64,000 bases of DNA from Treponema sp. UBA1793 (GCA_002314445.1 DCFX01000020.1:39993-103992); one strand, 5' to 3'; shown: positions 32,868 to 42,959, counted from the first letter of the stretch. Numbers and translations are program-made. Notes: a model not told the origin generated them from the letters alone.

Positions 32868-35780
32868 TCAGAAATTTATTACCTCAAACGTGAGCCCTGC
32901 AGTGTCGTCCACAAGCACGTCGGCTCCGTGAAGCATCCTGCCGACGCCTGCCGCCCGTATGCCCGCTTTTTTTACCGCGTCGATGCCTGACTGTGCATCC
33001 TCTATGCCGATGCAGTCCGTATACCATTTGCCGGAAAGTTCCGCTGCCTTTATGTAGATGTCAGGTTCCGGTTTTCCCTTCTGAAGAAGAGCGGGATCGA
33101 CAACTGCATCGAAACAGGAGGCAATGCCCAGTTTTTCAAGAATGAACGGTGCATTCCTGCTTGCCGATGCAAGCACACACTTGATGTGTTTCTGCCTGAG
33201 CTGTTCAAGCAGTTTTTGTATTCCCGGGAGAATATCCGCGGAGGAAAGGGACGCAAGTGACGAAACGTACAACTTGTTTTTTTCATCCGCAGCAGCATCT
33301 TTTTCTTCGGCAGTCCATTCCGCGTTGTTTTTGCGGAGGAGAAGTTCGAGGGAGTCAGCCCTGGAACGTCCGCTCATTTCGGCGCTTATTTCTTTGTTGA
33401 ATGAAAGTCCGTGCTTTTCTGCAATTGTTTTCCATGCACGGTAATGAAGTTCCGCAGTATTCGTGATGACGCCGTCAAGATCGAACAGCACCGCTTTGAG
33501 CGACGGGCGGAGGCTGAACGTTTCTGTCTGGCCGTCGTGAAGAAGGAACGTCACATTGCGGTGTGTAAGCGCGAGTCCTTTCTGCCCGCAGCCGTCTGCA
33601 TGAAGCGTATACGACGCTTCGTCTTTCGTGAAGCGCACTTCAAGGCGCATGCCGAGTATGCGCAGGGAGAACGACAGGTTTGTCCATTTTTCCGGCAGCT
33701 GGGGATTAAAACTCCATCTGCCGCCGTAATCGCGGAATCCTGCAAAGCCGTAAACAACAGCCATCCAGCTTCCTGCCATACATGCCGTATGTATGCCGTC
33801 GTTCGTGTTGCCGTTGATGTCCGCAATATCCATGCGTGCCGTTTTATTAAAATAGGAAACGGCCTTGGGAATATCGGACGCTTCGCACGCGGCAATGCAC
33901 TGGATGCAGTGGGAGAGTGACGAATCCCCTGTCGTGTATTTTTCATAGAACAGGAAGTTGCGGATTTTTTCCGCACGGGTGAACTGGCCGGAAAGCAGAA
34001 ACTGCGCAAGCACGAGGTCGGGCTGCTTCAGAACGCGGTACCGGTAGATGACCAGCGGATGATAGTGCAACAACAGCGGATAGTTTTCCTTCGGCGTATG
34101 TGCGAAATCCCAGTCTGCTTTTTCCATGAATGAATCGTCCTGCGGGTATATCCCAGCTGATTCGTCGAACGGTATGTACATGCTGTCTGCAGCCCGCTTC
34201 CACTGAGCTGTTTCGGCTCCGGAGACTGCATGGTATCTTTCCGCAATCAATATGCTTGTGCGCAGATTTTCGCGTGCCATGAGATTTGTATACGCGTTAT
34301 TGTTTACGCACGCAGTGTATTCGTCAGGGCCGGTCACTTCGTTTATGCAGAATGCGCCGCCCTTTTCAGGGATAAAGGATCCGAGACTTATCCACATGCG
34401 CGCAGTTTCAACGGCAATGGAGCAGATATCCTTTTCCGAAAGCCTTTCCGTCTCACCTTGCGGCATTCCGGCCGCGGTAAGGTACTTGTTCAGCGCGAAC
34501 ATGATGTCAGCATCAATGTGATACTGGGCCGTTCCTGCCGGAAAATAGGCACTTGTTTCGTTTCCGCTGATTGTGCGCCACGGAAAGAGCGCGCCTTTCA
34601 TGGACATCTCTTCCGCCCGTTTCTTTGCGAGCGGAAGAATGCGCGCACGGTATGCAAGAAGGGACTGCGCAATATCAGGCTGCACGTATGTGAAAACCGG
34701 GCAGACATACGCTTCAGTGTCCCAGAAGTAGTGGCCTTCGTATCCTTCGGCTGTAAGGCCTTTTGCCGCTATGCTCGACGTTCCGTCTTTTCCCGCAGAC
34801 TGGAGCAGATGGAACAAGTTGAAATTCACCGCCAGTTCGTCTTCCGTACAGCTGCCTGTTTCCATGTAAGCCGTTTCCCAGAAGCGTGAAAGATATGCAC
34901 GATGCTCTTCTTCCGCTTTTTTAAAGCCGGCGGAAGCGAATGTCCGTACGCTTTCTGCCGAACCGGATGCCGTATCGTATGAAATGTATTTTGTAAGAAC
35001 TGCCTGTTTTCCCTCTCCAAGCGAAAAGGAATATGATTCGTACGGGCCTGTTTCCGTGTTTCTGCTCTCAGTTTTTATTTCCGCGCCGTCTCCGGCATCG
35101 AGTATCTGAATAACGGTGCCGGTAAGAGACAGCCTGCTCATCCTTGTGTGTGCGGTGAATGAAAGCGTTCCTCTTTCTGCGGAAGAAGAATCGATGATGA
35201 GCGGTTTCGATGAAAATTTTGCACCGACGCGCGGATCTTCATCTGCGGAAATGTTTGCCGCTGCAGTATCTATACCGCTCAGGAGCGTTACGTCAAGGCT
35301 TCCTGAAGGAACAGTTGCAGCCGTAACCGTGTACCTGATTGCCGCGCACGTTTTATGAACGAACGAGACAAGGCGTTCCGAGCGCATCGTGTAAGAACGG
35401 CCGTCGGGAAGCGTGCACAGTACCGTGCGCGTCATAATGCCAGTGCGGAAATCGAGCAGCATTTTGAATGACTGCACGGCATCTGAAACTGTGGAAAAGC
35501 GGGTGCCGTTCACGGTAAGTTCTATATGCTTCGGGTCGGGCAGGTTTAGAATAGTCTCGTGATTTTTTGCGTATCCGAATGCGCTTTCCCCGTACGTAAT
35601 AGGTTCCGTGTCGTAGAAACCATTGATATATGTTCCCTTGTGGACACAGCCCTCTTTTTCCTCATAGTCGCCGCGGAATCCTAAATACCCGTTCGCCGTC
35701 GTAAAAAGAGTTTCATTGCGGCCTGTATATGAAGGGCCGTACTCTGTTGTCGAGAAAGCAAGGCTCTCACCCTTGTTCAT
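32868..35780 (-). CDS. GH65 disaccharide phosphorylase fused to beta-phosphoglucomutase
   Basis: A 970-residue fusion. Residues 1 to about 745 are a GH65 phosphorylase (maltose/kojibiose/trehalose phosphorylase family): TTEYGPSYTGRNETLFTTANGY, then HYFWDTEAYVCPVFTY and the catalytic Glu in CINEVTGPDEYTACVNNNAY. From about 757 a HAD-type beta-phosphoglucomutase follows: VLFDLDGVITNTAELHYRAW, then VLASASRNAPFIL and GIEDAQSGIDAVKKAG. The first half should release beta-glucose 1-phosphate from an alpha-glucoside; the second should turn it into glucose 6-phosphate. Start ATG 35780 overlaps the fructokinase stop (ATGA), so the longer upstream frame is rejected. It is the last gene of the LacI operon. 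Confidence 0.94.
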   Translation of the reverse strand: MNKGESLAFSTTEYGPSYTGRNETLFTTANGYLGFRGDYEEKEGCVHKGTYINGFYDTEPITYGESAFGYAKNHETILNLPDPKHIELTVNGTRFSTVSDAVQSFKMLLDFRTGIMTRTVLCTLPDGRSYTMRSERLVSFVHKTCAAIRYTVTAATVPSGSLDVTLLSGIDTAAANISADEDPRVGAKFSSKPLIIDSSSAERGTLSFTAHTRMSRLSLTGTVIQILDAGDGAEIKTESRNTETGPYESYSFSLGEGKQAVLTKYISYDTASGSAESVRTFASAGFKKAEEEHRAYLSRFWETAYMETGSCTEDELAVNFNLFHLLQSAGKDGTSSIAAKGLTAEGYEGHYFWDTEAYVCPVFTYVQPDIAQSLLAYRARILPLAKKRAEEMSMKGALFPWRTISGNETSAYFPAGTAQYHIDADIMFALNKYLTAAGMPQGETERLSEKDICSIAVETARMWISLGSFIPEKGGAFCINEVTGPDEYTACVNNNAYTNLMARENLRTSILIAERYHAVSGAETAQWKRAADSMYIPFDESAGIYPQDDSFMEKADWDFAHTPKENYPLLLHYHPLVIYRYRVLKQPDLVLAQFLLSGQFTRAEKIRNFLFYEKYTTGDSSLSHCIQCIAACEASDIPKAVSYFNKTARMDIADINGNTNDGIHTACMAGSWMAVVYGFAGFRDYGGRWSFNPQLPEKWTNLSFSLRILGMRLEVRFTKDEASYTLHADGCGQKGLALTHRNVTFLLHDGQTETFSLRPSLKAVLFDLDGVITNTAELHYRAWKTIAEKHGLSFNKEISAEMSGRSRADSLELLLRKNNAEWTAEEKDAAADEKNKLYVSSLASLSSADILPGIQKLLEQLRQKHIKCVLASASRNAPFILEKLGIASCFDAVVDPALLQKGKPEPDIYIKAAELSGKWYTDCIGIEDAQSGIDAVKKAGIRAAGVGRMLHGADVLVDDTAGLTFEVINF

Positions 35781-36742
35781 TTTAATGTCTCCATGAGATT
35801 GGTTACTTCGTCTAATGTTGCAAGCGCGGGAATGGCACCCCGCCGCGAAACACACAGGGTCGCTGCTGCATTTGCGAAATCCAAATCCTGTTCCAGTTCA
35901 TTCTGAGTAAAGGAAAGCGGTTCTGTTTTTCGTGTAAGCCGGTAGAGAAGGGCTCCAGTAAATGAATCTCCTGCGCCGGTCGTATCGACAGGCTGTATGC
36001 CGTATTCCGGGATGGAGATAATTCCCTGGAAGGACGGCGTTTTATAAAAGACCCCGTCTTTACCGAGTGTGACGCATACAAGCTTTACACCCTCGTTAAG
36101 GATATTGCGTGTCGCATCGGAAGCGTTTACGCCGTACATGAGTTCAAGCTCGTTGTCGGAAATTTTTACGACATCTGCATATTTGAATATTGATTTCATC
36201 GTTTCAATTCCCTTATTTCTGTTATCCCACAAAGGTTCCCGCCAGTTCGGATCATATGAAATAAGGACGCCTGCCTGTTTTGCAGTTTTTATCGCCTCCA
36301 GCGTCGCACTACGGGATGGTTCGTCGGTAAGTGAAAGTGAACCTGAGTGGAGAAAGGTGCTGTGTTCAATTACATTTCTGTCAAGGTCCTGCGCGGACAG
36401 CTGAATGTCCGCGCCTCCGTTCCGTGCAAACGAGAACGAGCGTTCGCCGGAAGGTGAAAGCGTGACGAATGCAAGCGTTGTGTGGCGAGCCGTATCTTCC
36501 CTGACTGCGCCGGTGTAGACACCGCATTTTTCGAGTGCCTCCCTCGCATCATGCCCGAACTGATCTGCCCCCGTTTTACCGATAAATGCGGTTTTAGCAC
36601 CGAGTTTTGCAGCAGCTGCTGCAACGTTTGCGGGAGCGCCTCCCGGATTTTCCTCGAATAAATTTCTTCCGCCTGCTGATTTTCCTGCCGGTGTAAAATC
36701 AATCAGTATTTCCCCAAGAGTCGTTACATCAAACTTTTCCAT
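35777..36742 (-). CDS. PfkB-family fructokinase
   Basis: A 321-residue sugar kinase. N-terminal motif LGEILIDFTPAG, the substrate-binding NPGGAPANVAAAAAKLGA and the catalytic DTTGAGDSFTGALL near residue 255 mark a fructokinase-type PfkB enzyme. GGAGG lies 7 nt upstream of the ATG. Next to a sucrose-active GH13 enzyme its most likely job is to phosphorylate the fructose released. Other sugars accepted by PfkB kinases cannot be excluded. Confidence 0.92.
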   Translation of the reverse strand: MEKFDVTTLGEILIDFTPAGKSAGGRNLFEENPGGAPANVAAAAAKLGAKTAFIGKTGADQFGHDAREALEKCGVYTGAVREDTARHTTLAFVTLSPSGERSFSFARNGGADIQLSAQDLDRNVIEHSTFLHSGSLSLTDEPSRSATLEAIKTAKQAGVLISYDPNWREPLWDNRNKGIETMKSIFKYADVVKISDNELELMYGVNASDATRNILNEGVKLVCVTLGKDGVFYKTPSFQGIISIPEYGIQPVDTTGAGDSFTGALLYRLTRKTEPLSFTQNELEQDLDFANAAATLCVSRRGAIPALATLDEVTNLMETLK

Positions 36743-36755
36743 GCCAGAGCCTCCT

Positions 36756-38537
36756 TTAAATATGTTCTTTCAGCGTAATGACATCGTACGGTCCCAGCTG
36801 TACCACCGTATTTCCGATGTAATACGTGCAGTCCTGTTCTGAAAAATTAGCAGCGACATGAATACACGCTCCGCCGTTATACCGGGTGAAACCGAATACA
36901 TGTTCATTCTGCATTTCGTGGAAGGTGATGTCCGCGCGTCCGAACAGTTTTTCCCTCTTCCTGTTTTTGACCGCATCCCGTATTGCGTCGTGAATCTGCT
37001 GCTGTTTGCCCGAAAGCCAGCGGCCATCCGCCGGTATTTCATGAAACGAAGGCCTGTGCACCCACCGCGAATCGTCTTTTTTCTCAGGGATGCTGCGGTA
37101 CGAATAATCGTTGAGCATCGCGTTTTCATCTCCGGAGTAAAGAAGCGGTATGCCGGGAAGGGCCATAAGCACCGAGTACATCATACTGATACGCTTTACC
37201 GCCATTTGTGCGTACAGTTCCGCCCGCGCGTCTCCCTTTCTATGCAGCTCGTATGCTTCTTCCAGACCTGCAAGCGATGCCGTTGTTCCGCATATTCTGC
37301 AGTCGCCCGTCAGGGCATTCTGCTGAAACGGCTCTCCGCGGGCAAACGAACCGTCGAATCTGTTCGTATAGAACCTGTTAAGGAACTGCCGGTGGGCGTA
37401 TCCGTTTATACCGAGCGCAGCGGCGTCCTCGTCGGAAAACGTCCATCCGATGTCGTCGTGACAGCGGATATAGTTGACCCATGCGCATCCTTCGGGAATG
37501 GGCCATCGTTTTTTGAGCGAGCTCTGGAGCAGCCGGGTGTCGCGCGTTGCAAGCGCCTCCCAGAAAAGGGCCATCTGCAGCGGATTGTACGAAAGGCAGC
37601 ATTCGTCCGTGCCGATGTATTCCGCAACTTCGTCGGGATGAACAATCGCCTCGCTCTTGAACACAAGACCCGGAGCGGCAATGCGCGCCGCGTACTGGAA
37701 TGCTTTAATGAGTGTATGTGCCTCGGGAAGGCTTTCGCAGCAGGTCCCTTTTTTCTTCCAGACAAAAGCGAGCGCGTCCAGACGGAGCACGTCCACGCCG
37801 ATACCTGCAAGGGAAAGCATCTCGCGGCACATTGCGAGGAATACTTCCGGATTGCTGTAATTAAGGTCCCACTGGAATGAGTTGAACGTCGTCCAGACCC
37901 ATCCGCCGGCCTCTTTAACATACGTGAACGAACCGTGTCTGACTTCCGGGAATATTTCGCGGAGCGTCCTGTTCCAGTCGTCAGCATCGCGCTTGTCTTT
38001 ATAAATAAAATAAAAATCCTTGTAGAACGGGTCTCCTTTTTTTGCATTGAGCGCCCATTCGTGTTCGCCGCTCGTATGGTTGAAAACAAAATCTACGACG
38101 AGATGCATACCCGCCTTGTGAAAAGCATCCGCAACTGTTTTAAAGCTGCTGATGGTTCCGAGCCTTTTATCAGTTTCGCGGTAACTGCTTACTGCATAGC
38201 CGCCGTCGTTTTCCTTTTCCGGACTGCGGAACAGCGGCATAAGATGAACATACGTAATGCCGAGTTCCTGCAGATACGGAATCTTTTTTATAAGGCCTGC
38301 GAAATCTTTCGCAAACAGGTCGACGTAGAGCATATATCCGGCCTGCTGTTCATCCAGATACCACCCTGTTTCCGTACCGGCGGATACAGCGGAACGCGTT
38401 TTGTCTGCCTCCGCAAGAATATCCGTAAGTTTTCCGAGAATCCGATAAAAATCCCATCTGCCGCCGTATAACTTGTAGAGACAGGCTGTGAGGGCCGGCA
38501 TTGATGATTCCAAACGCTGCTGAAATGTTTGAGACAT
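36756..38537 (-). CDS. GH13 amylosucrase/sucrose hydrolase family enzyme
   Basis: A 593-residue GH13 subfamily 4-like enzyme with an N-terminal helical domain (residues 1-90) and a TIM barrel. Typical blocks are AGYMLYVDLFAKDFAGL, HLMPLFRSPEKENDGGYAV and VWTTFNSFQWDLNYSNPEVF. The nucleophile Asp lies in DVLRLDALAF, the acid/base Glu in KSEAIVH, and the third acid in RCHDDIGW. Family members cleave sucrose and either build alpha-1,4-glucan or hydrolyse it, releasing fructose. There is no signal peptide, so it acts on imported sugar. The AAAGGG in the 3' end of the upstream permease gene is the only ribosome binding site candidate. Confidence 0.92.
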   Translation of the reverse strand: MSQTFQQRLESSMPALTACLYKLYGGRWDFYRILGKLTDILAEADKTRSAVSAGTETGWYLDEQQAGYMLYVDLFAKDFAGLIKKIPYLQELGITYVHLMPLFRSPEKENDGGYAVSSYRETDKRLGTISSFKTVADAFHKAGMHLVVDFVFNHTSGEHEWALNAKKGDPFYKDFYFIYKDKRDADDWNRTLREIFPEVRHGSFTYVKEAGGWVWTTFNSFQWDLNYSNPEVFLAMCREMLSLAGIGVDVLRLDALAFVWKKKGTCCESLPEAHTLIKAFQYAARIAAPGLVFKSEAIVHPDEVAEYIGTDECCLSYNPLQMALFWEALATRDTRLLQSSLKKRWPIPEGCAWVNYIRCHDDIGWTFSDEDAAALGINGYAHRQFLNRFYTNRFDGSFARGEPFQQNALTGDCRICGTTASLAGLEEAYELHRKGDARAELYAQMAVKRISMMYSVLMALPGIPLLYSGDENAMLNDYSYRSIPEKKDDSRWVHRPSFHEIPADGRWLSGKQQQIHDAIRDAVKNRKREKLFGRADITFHEMQNEHVFGFTRYNGGACIHVAANFSEQDCTYYIGNTVVQLGPYDVITLKEHI

Positions 38538-38541
38538 ATAC

Positions 38542-39474
38542 TTAACCCTTTACGGAACCGGCAAGCAGTCCCCGTACGAAATAACGCTGGAGAGAGAGAA
38601 AGACAATGAGCGGAAGTACCATTGAAACAAAAGCTCCTGCGGTGAGAAGGTGCCAGTCGGTACCTCTTGTACCTGCCATGTTCAGCAGACGGATTGTAAC
38701 AACCTGCATTTCCTGTGCTGCTCCGCTGAGAAAGACAAGCGCCACAAGAAGATCATTCCACACCCAGATGAACTGGAAAATTGCAAAAGAGGCGAGGGCC
38801 GGAAGGCTCAGCGGTATTATAAGTTTGAAAAAGCAGTCGAAATGACTTGAGCCGTCTATGAAAGCCGATTCAAGGATGCTGCGCGGAATAGTGGAGATAT
38901 AGTTGAACAGTATGTACGTCGCAAGCGGCAGACCGAAGCCGGTGTGCGCGAGCCATATACCCAGATACGTTCCGTTAAGTCCGAGCTTCTGATAATCGCG
39001 CAGAATGGGGATAAGCGATATCTGCAGCGGAACAACAAGAAGCGCTATGATTGCCGCAAAAAAAATCTTGCGGCCGGGAAAGTTAAGCCATGCAAAACCG
39101 TAAGCAGCGGCCGCCGCAATGAAAATGGGGATGATGACAGACGGCAGCGTGACGGTAATGCTCGAGAGAAAGGCGCTGAGCATTGTGGCTCCCCTCGTGA
39201 CTATTGCGTGCCCGTCCTTTCCTGCAACAGTATAGCGCTGGCCGAAAAGCACCTGACCGTAATTGTCAAGCGTAAATGCCTTCGGTGTTTTAAAAGCCTG
39301 CCACCATCCGGAAGATGATACTATGTCCTTAGTGCGGAATGACGTAACGAGAATACCGATAGTCGGCAGCGTCCATATGATGCACAGGATGATAAGCGCA
39401 ACCGTTATAATTCTGCGCGACAATGTTATCCGCGGTTTATATGGTTTCGTTATTGTCCGGTTTATTGAGTTCAT
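38542..39474 (-). CDS. Sugar ABC transporter permease (MalG type)
   Basis: A 310-residue inner-membrane permease of the carbohydrate CUT1 class with six membrane segments. The EAA loop is STIPRSILESAFIDGSSHFD, and the C-terminus YFVRGLLAGSVKG is the common MalG-type ending. It overlaps the MalF-type gene by 1 nt (TAATG type). No ATPase gene lies in the operon, so a shared MsmK/MalK-type ATPase elsewhere must power the system. Confidence 0.95.
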   Translation of the reverse strand: MNSINRTITKPYKPRITLSRRIITVALIILCIIWTLPTIGILVTSFRTKDIVSSSGWWQAFKTPKAFTLDNYGQVLFGQRYTVAGKDGHAIVTRGATMLSAFLSSITVTLPSVIIPIFIAAAAAYGFAWLNFPGRKIFFAAIIALLVVPLQISLIPILRDYQKLGLNGTYLGIWLAHTGFGLPLATYILFNYISTIPRSILESAFIDGSSHFDCFFKLIIPLSLPALASFAIFQFIWVWNDLLVALVFLSGAAQEMQVVTIRLLNMAGTRGTDWHLLTAGAFVSMVLPLIVFLSLQRYFVRGLLAGSVKG

Positions 39475-40538
39475 CAGAATACCTCCTTTTTGTTGAATTC
39501 CTTGAGGTTATACCAGATGACAGGACTTACTGCGAGAAGAATGACAATCGCAATTGCCGAACCCCGCCCGTAATGAAGGAATTTGAACATCTGTTTATAC
39601 TGCTGGCTTGCAAGAACTTCAGTTCCGTACAAACCGTTTGTCATGGAGAAAACGATATCGAAACATTTCAGCGCTGCAAGAAGAATCGTCGTTGAGACTG
39701 TTACAATACTTCCCGCAATGCTGGGAATGACTATCTGCAGGATAATCCTGAATTCTCCTGCACCGTCTATCCGTGCAGCTTCAATCATCTCCGAAGAAAC
39801 TGATTTGAGTGCTGCAGAAAGAACTACCAGTGCAAACCCTGTCTGAAGCCATATGAATATTGCGATGAGGAACAGATTATTTGCAGGAGCAGTACCGAGC
39901 CAGTTCTGCGGTTTACCGCCGCATGCGGTTACAATAGCGTTGAGAAGGCCAATCTGCGTATCTCCTTCAGGGCGGTATGCGTAGATAAACTTCCAGATGA
40001 CGCCCGCGCCTACAAGCGAAATTGCCATAGGCATAAAGATGAGCGTTTTACCGAGCTTTTCAATCTGCGAACGGTCGGCGAGAACAGCTGCAATAAGGCC
40101 GAACAGGACGCTGAATACAGTACCGGACACAAGCCAGATGATTGTGTTCCGGATTGAAACGAGCATCGTCGGATCGGTGAAAACATATGCATAGTTTCCG
40201 AACCCGATGAAATGCTCTCCCCGTTTGTCCATGAAACTTAAAATCAGACTTCTGATTGTTGGGACAAAAAGATACCATCCCATGATAAGGACCGCGGGAC
40301 CTATAAAGATATACGGAATTACGGCATTATACAGCTTCGCTTTCATAAGCTGCGCAAGCAGGTTGAGCGAGTAAAAAAGAAGCAGTACGCTTGCCGTTCC
40401 CCAGATAATTGCGAATACTGTCGTCAGTACCTGATTCATCATTCCTGTACGAAGTAATAGAAAACCTCCGGACATGATGATGACAGTAAGCGGTACGACA
40501 TACAGCGTTTTCATTTTTTCAGAAATTGCTGCTTTCAT
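39474..40538 (-). CDS. Sugar ABC transporter permease (MalF type)
   Basis: A 354-residue permease with two additional N-terminal membrane helices (residues 14-30 and 36-65) before the usual six. The EAA loop reads VSSEMIEAARIDGAGEFR, characteristic of CUT1 permeases. It is separated from the binding-protein gene by 59 nt that hold a perfect stem-loop. Confidence 0.94.
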   Translation of the reverse strand: MKAAISEKMKTLYVVPLTVIIMSGGFLLLRTGMMNQVLTTVFAIIWGTASVLLLFYSLNLLAQLMKAKLYNAVIPYIFIGPAVLIMGWYLFVPTIRSLILSFMDKRGEHFIGFGNYAYVFTDPTMLVSIRNTIIWLVSGTVFSVLFGLIAAVLADRSQIEKLGKTLIFMPMAISLVGAGVIWKFIYAYRPEGDTQIGLLNAIVTACGGKPQNWLGTAPANNLFLIAIFIWLQTGFALVVLSAALKSVSSEMIEAARIDGAGEFRIILQIVIPSIAGSIVTVSTTILLAALKCFDIVFSMTNGLYGTEVLASQQYKQMFKFLHYGRGSAIAIVILLAVSPVIWYNLKEFNKKEVF

Positions 40539-40559
40539 AAGAATCTCCCTGAAATAAAT

Positions 40560-40589
40560 CAGTCCGGCACTGTAAAAAATGCCGGACTG
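40560..40589 (-). other. Intercistronic stem-loop between binding-protein and permease genes
   Basis: CAGTCCGGCA (40560-40569) and TGCCGGACTG (40580-40589) form a perfect 10-bp stem with a 10-nt loop. Such hairpins after binding-protein genes commonly protect the upstream mRNA and raise its level over the permeases; no T-run of terminator strength lies directly behind the stem in the sense direction. Confidence 0.75.
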
Positions 40590-40597
40590 CAGAGGAA

Positions 40598-41902
40598 TCA
40601 GTTGCTCTTTGGCCAGCTGTTTTCAATCGCCGTAAGAACTGTTTTTGCGTCCTTGCCGCTTACATAATCGACCATACCTGTCCAGAATGTTCCGGCACCG
40701 ACTTCCGCAGGCATCATATCGGATGCATCAAAGCGGAAAACTGTTGCATTGACGAGAATCTTCGCTATATCGCGTTCAATGGCATTGCCGTAGTCGTCAA
40801 AGTTCTGATTCTTGTGCGGGAACAGTGCTCCTCCGACTTTTGCCCACGGGGCGCAGGCTTCCCATGTCGTCAGGAATTCCATGAATTCCTGAACTTCTTT
40901 TTTGTCGCTGAAAGCAACAAACTGGTCTCCGCCGCCGAGAACGGGCGTTCCGTATTTCGGATCAATTGACGGAAGGGCGAAAACCCCGACGTCTTCTTCA
41001 AGATGTGCCTGAACGTCTTCCGGCATGAATCCGGTGATAAAGTTGCCCTGCCTGTTCATATATGCTTTCGGAGGATTTTCAAACAGCGGCTTTATTGAAT
41101 CGCCGTAATTCTGCGTAAGTATATTCGTCGTACCGCCGTAAACGTATTTGCCGTTAAGCATGATGCTGCCCACATAGTTCAGCGCATTCATAACAGCCGG
41201 ATCGTTGAACGGAATTTTGTGACTGACCCACTTATCGTATACGTCAGGACCTGCGGTGCGGAGCATAACGTCTTCAAGCCAGTCAGTACCGACCCAGCCC
41301 GTCGCCGCTCCTGATTCAAATCCTATTGACCACGGCGTATCACCGTTTGCGACCATTTTGTTTTCCAGGGCTGTAAGCTCATCCCACGTCTTGGGAACGG
41401 TATATCCTTTAGCCTCCCATGCCTTTTTCGGATACCAGACAAAACTTTTTGCGTTGACGCGGTGGAAAACACCGTACACCTTTCCGTCGTCTGCAGTTCC
41501 GAGCTGCTTCCAGACGGGGGCATAATTTTCATCAATCTTAGTGACAACTTCTTTGGAAAGTGGTTTAATAAAGCCGCGGCGCGCAAAATTTTTCATCATG
41601 CCGGGTTGTGGAATGGCAGCAATGTCAGGAGGGGTTCCTGCTTCTGCCTGTACAAGAATCTGTGTTTCGAATTCCGGACTGCCTTCGTAAACTGCGTTGC
41701 AGCCGGTTTTCTCGTTGAAGAGTTTGACGATTTCATCGAAACGCGCTGCTTCTTCTCCCCGGAAAGCGCCGAAGATACGGATTGTTTTGTCGTCGGTACT
41801 TTTCGCGGTAGAAGATTTTTTGTTTCCTTTGCAGGAAACAAGTCCCAATACAGCAGCTGTACTGAATACAAGTGCAACTGCTTTCATGCCCTTATTTATC
41901 AT
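40598..41902 (-). CDS. Sugar ABC transporter solute-binding lipoprotein
   Basis: A 434-residue CUT1-type extracellular binding protein. The signal peptide ends at lipobox LVSC with Cys24. The mature part begins KTIRIFGAFRGEEAARFDEI and has the usual IAAIPQPGMMKNFARRGFIK and FVAFSDKKEVQEFMEFL blocks. AGGAGG sits 6 nt before ATG 41902. Context with sucrose-active enzymes suggests sucrose or a sucrose-containing or alpha-glucosidic oligosaccharide as ligand. Confidence 0.94.
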   Translation of the reverse strand: MINKGMKAVALVFSTAAVLGLVSCKGNKKSSTAKSTDDKTIRIFGAFRGEEAARFDEIVKLFNEKTGCNAVYEGSPEFETQILVQAEAGTPPDIAAIPQPGMMKNFARRGFIKPLSKEVVTKIDENYAPVWKQLGTADDGKVYGVFHRVNAKSFVWYPKKAWEAKGYTVPKTWDELTALENKMVANGDTPWSIGFESGAATGWVGTDWLEDVMLRTAGPDVYDKWVSHKIPFNDPAVMNALNYVGSIMLNGKYVYGGTTNILTQNYGDSIKPLFENPPKAYMNRQGNFITGFMPEDVQAHLEEDVGVFALPSIDPKYGTPVLGGGDQFVAFSDKKEVQEFMEFLTTWEACAPWAKVGGALFPHKNQNFDDYGNAIERDIAKILVNATVFRFDASDMMPAEVGAGTFWTGMVDYVSGKDAKTVLTAIENSWPKSN

Positions 41903-41916
41903 ATAAGGCCTCCTGT

Positions 41917-42942
41917 TTATATTTCGCTTCCGGCTCTGCTGCCGGTTGTAGCCCGTTCAATAACTTTCACCTGGATATGCACTTTGCGTGCTGTTCTGTT
42001 TTTGTCTTTTTGTCTGTCAAGGATAAGCTCTGCCGCTGTCTTTCCCGATTCGTCAAGTTCTTGATTTACAGTGGTAAGATTAAGGTATTCAGTAAAATCA
42101 AGATTGTCGAAACCGACAACGGCAATATCATCAGGTACTTTTATTTTCTTCTGTGCCGCAATTTTCATAAAACGGATTGCAATAAGATCGCTTGATGTAA
42201 GAATGCAGTCGGGAAGTGTGTCCTGAGAGAGCAAGGCAGAAATTCCGTCATCAACTTTCTCGTCGGTAAACTCACCGAGCCAGATATGGCTTTTTGAAAC
42301 AGCAATTCCCTTCCCTTTGAAGTACTTTGTAAATCCTCTCAGACGGTCTTCTGTCGCCGGAACAGCATATGTTTTATTCGATGCCTCTCCGACAAATCCC
42401 GGTCGCCTGTATCCCCTGCTGTATAAAAATTCCGCGGCAATCTTTCCTCCGTTTTCATTGTCAATTACGACTGAATCAAAGCCGTCCACATTCGACTCGA
42501 CAAAGCAGACCGAAATACCCGACTCGCGGAGCCGTGCCAGCATTATCTCGGAAAGTTTGAGGCATAATACTATAAGCCCGTCAACACGCCTGCTGCCTGT
42601 CAGCATATCAATATATTCCAGAAGTTCCTCCTGACTCTCAATTGAATAGACGACTATTTCGTAATGGCGGCCCGACAGTACGTTTGAAATACCGCGCAGT
42701 CGCTGCATAAACGAAGGCTGTGTAAAAAACGGTGCGATGACACCTATTTTCTTATATGATTGACGTGCATTCGCCACCGCAGCGGCTTTTGGGACAAAAT
42801 GAAGAGAGGCTATGGCGGCAAGCACCGAATTGCGTTTTTCAACGTTGACCTTTGACGGTTCGTTGAGAACGCGGGAAACTGTCGCCGGGCTTACCTGAGC
42901 TTTTTCTGCGACATCATAAATTGTAGCAACATCCTGCACCAT
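41917..42942 (-). CDS. LacI-family transcriptional regulator
   Basis: A 341-residue repressor. The N-terminal helix-turn-helix is ATIYDVAEKAQVSPATVSRV and the hinge helix region follows, then a periplasmic-binding-like effector domain (KKIGVIAPFF, DGLIVLCLKLSE, VVGFDNLDFTEYLNLTTV). I choose ATG 42942 because AAGGA lies 5 nt before it; another ATG is two codons upstream. It heads the sugar operon and two operator-like palindromes lie in its own promoter region, so it probably represses itself and the whole operon. Confidence 0.95.
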   Translation of the reverse strand: MVQDVATIYDVAEKAQVSPATVSRVLNEPSKVNVEKRNSVLAAIASLHFVPKAAAVANARQSYKKIGVIAPFFTQPSFMQRLRGISNVLSGRHYEIVVYSIESQEELLEYIDMLTGSRRVDGLIVLCLKLSEIMLARLRESGISVCFVESNVDGFDSVVIDNENGGKIAAEFLYSRGYRRPGFVGEASNKTYAVPATEDRLRGFTKYFKGKGIAVSKSHIWLGEFTDEKVDDGISALLSQDTLPDCILTSSDLIAIRFMKIAAQKKIKVPDDIAVVGFDNLDFTEYLNLTTVNQELDESGKTAAELILDRQKDKNRTARKVHIQVKVIERATTGSRAGSEI

Positions 42943-42959
42943 AAACATCCTTATATATG

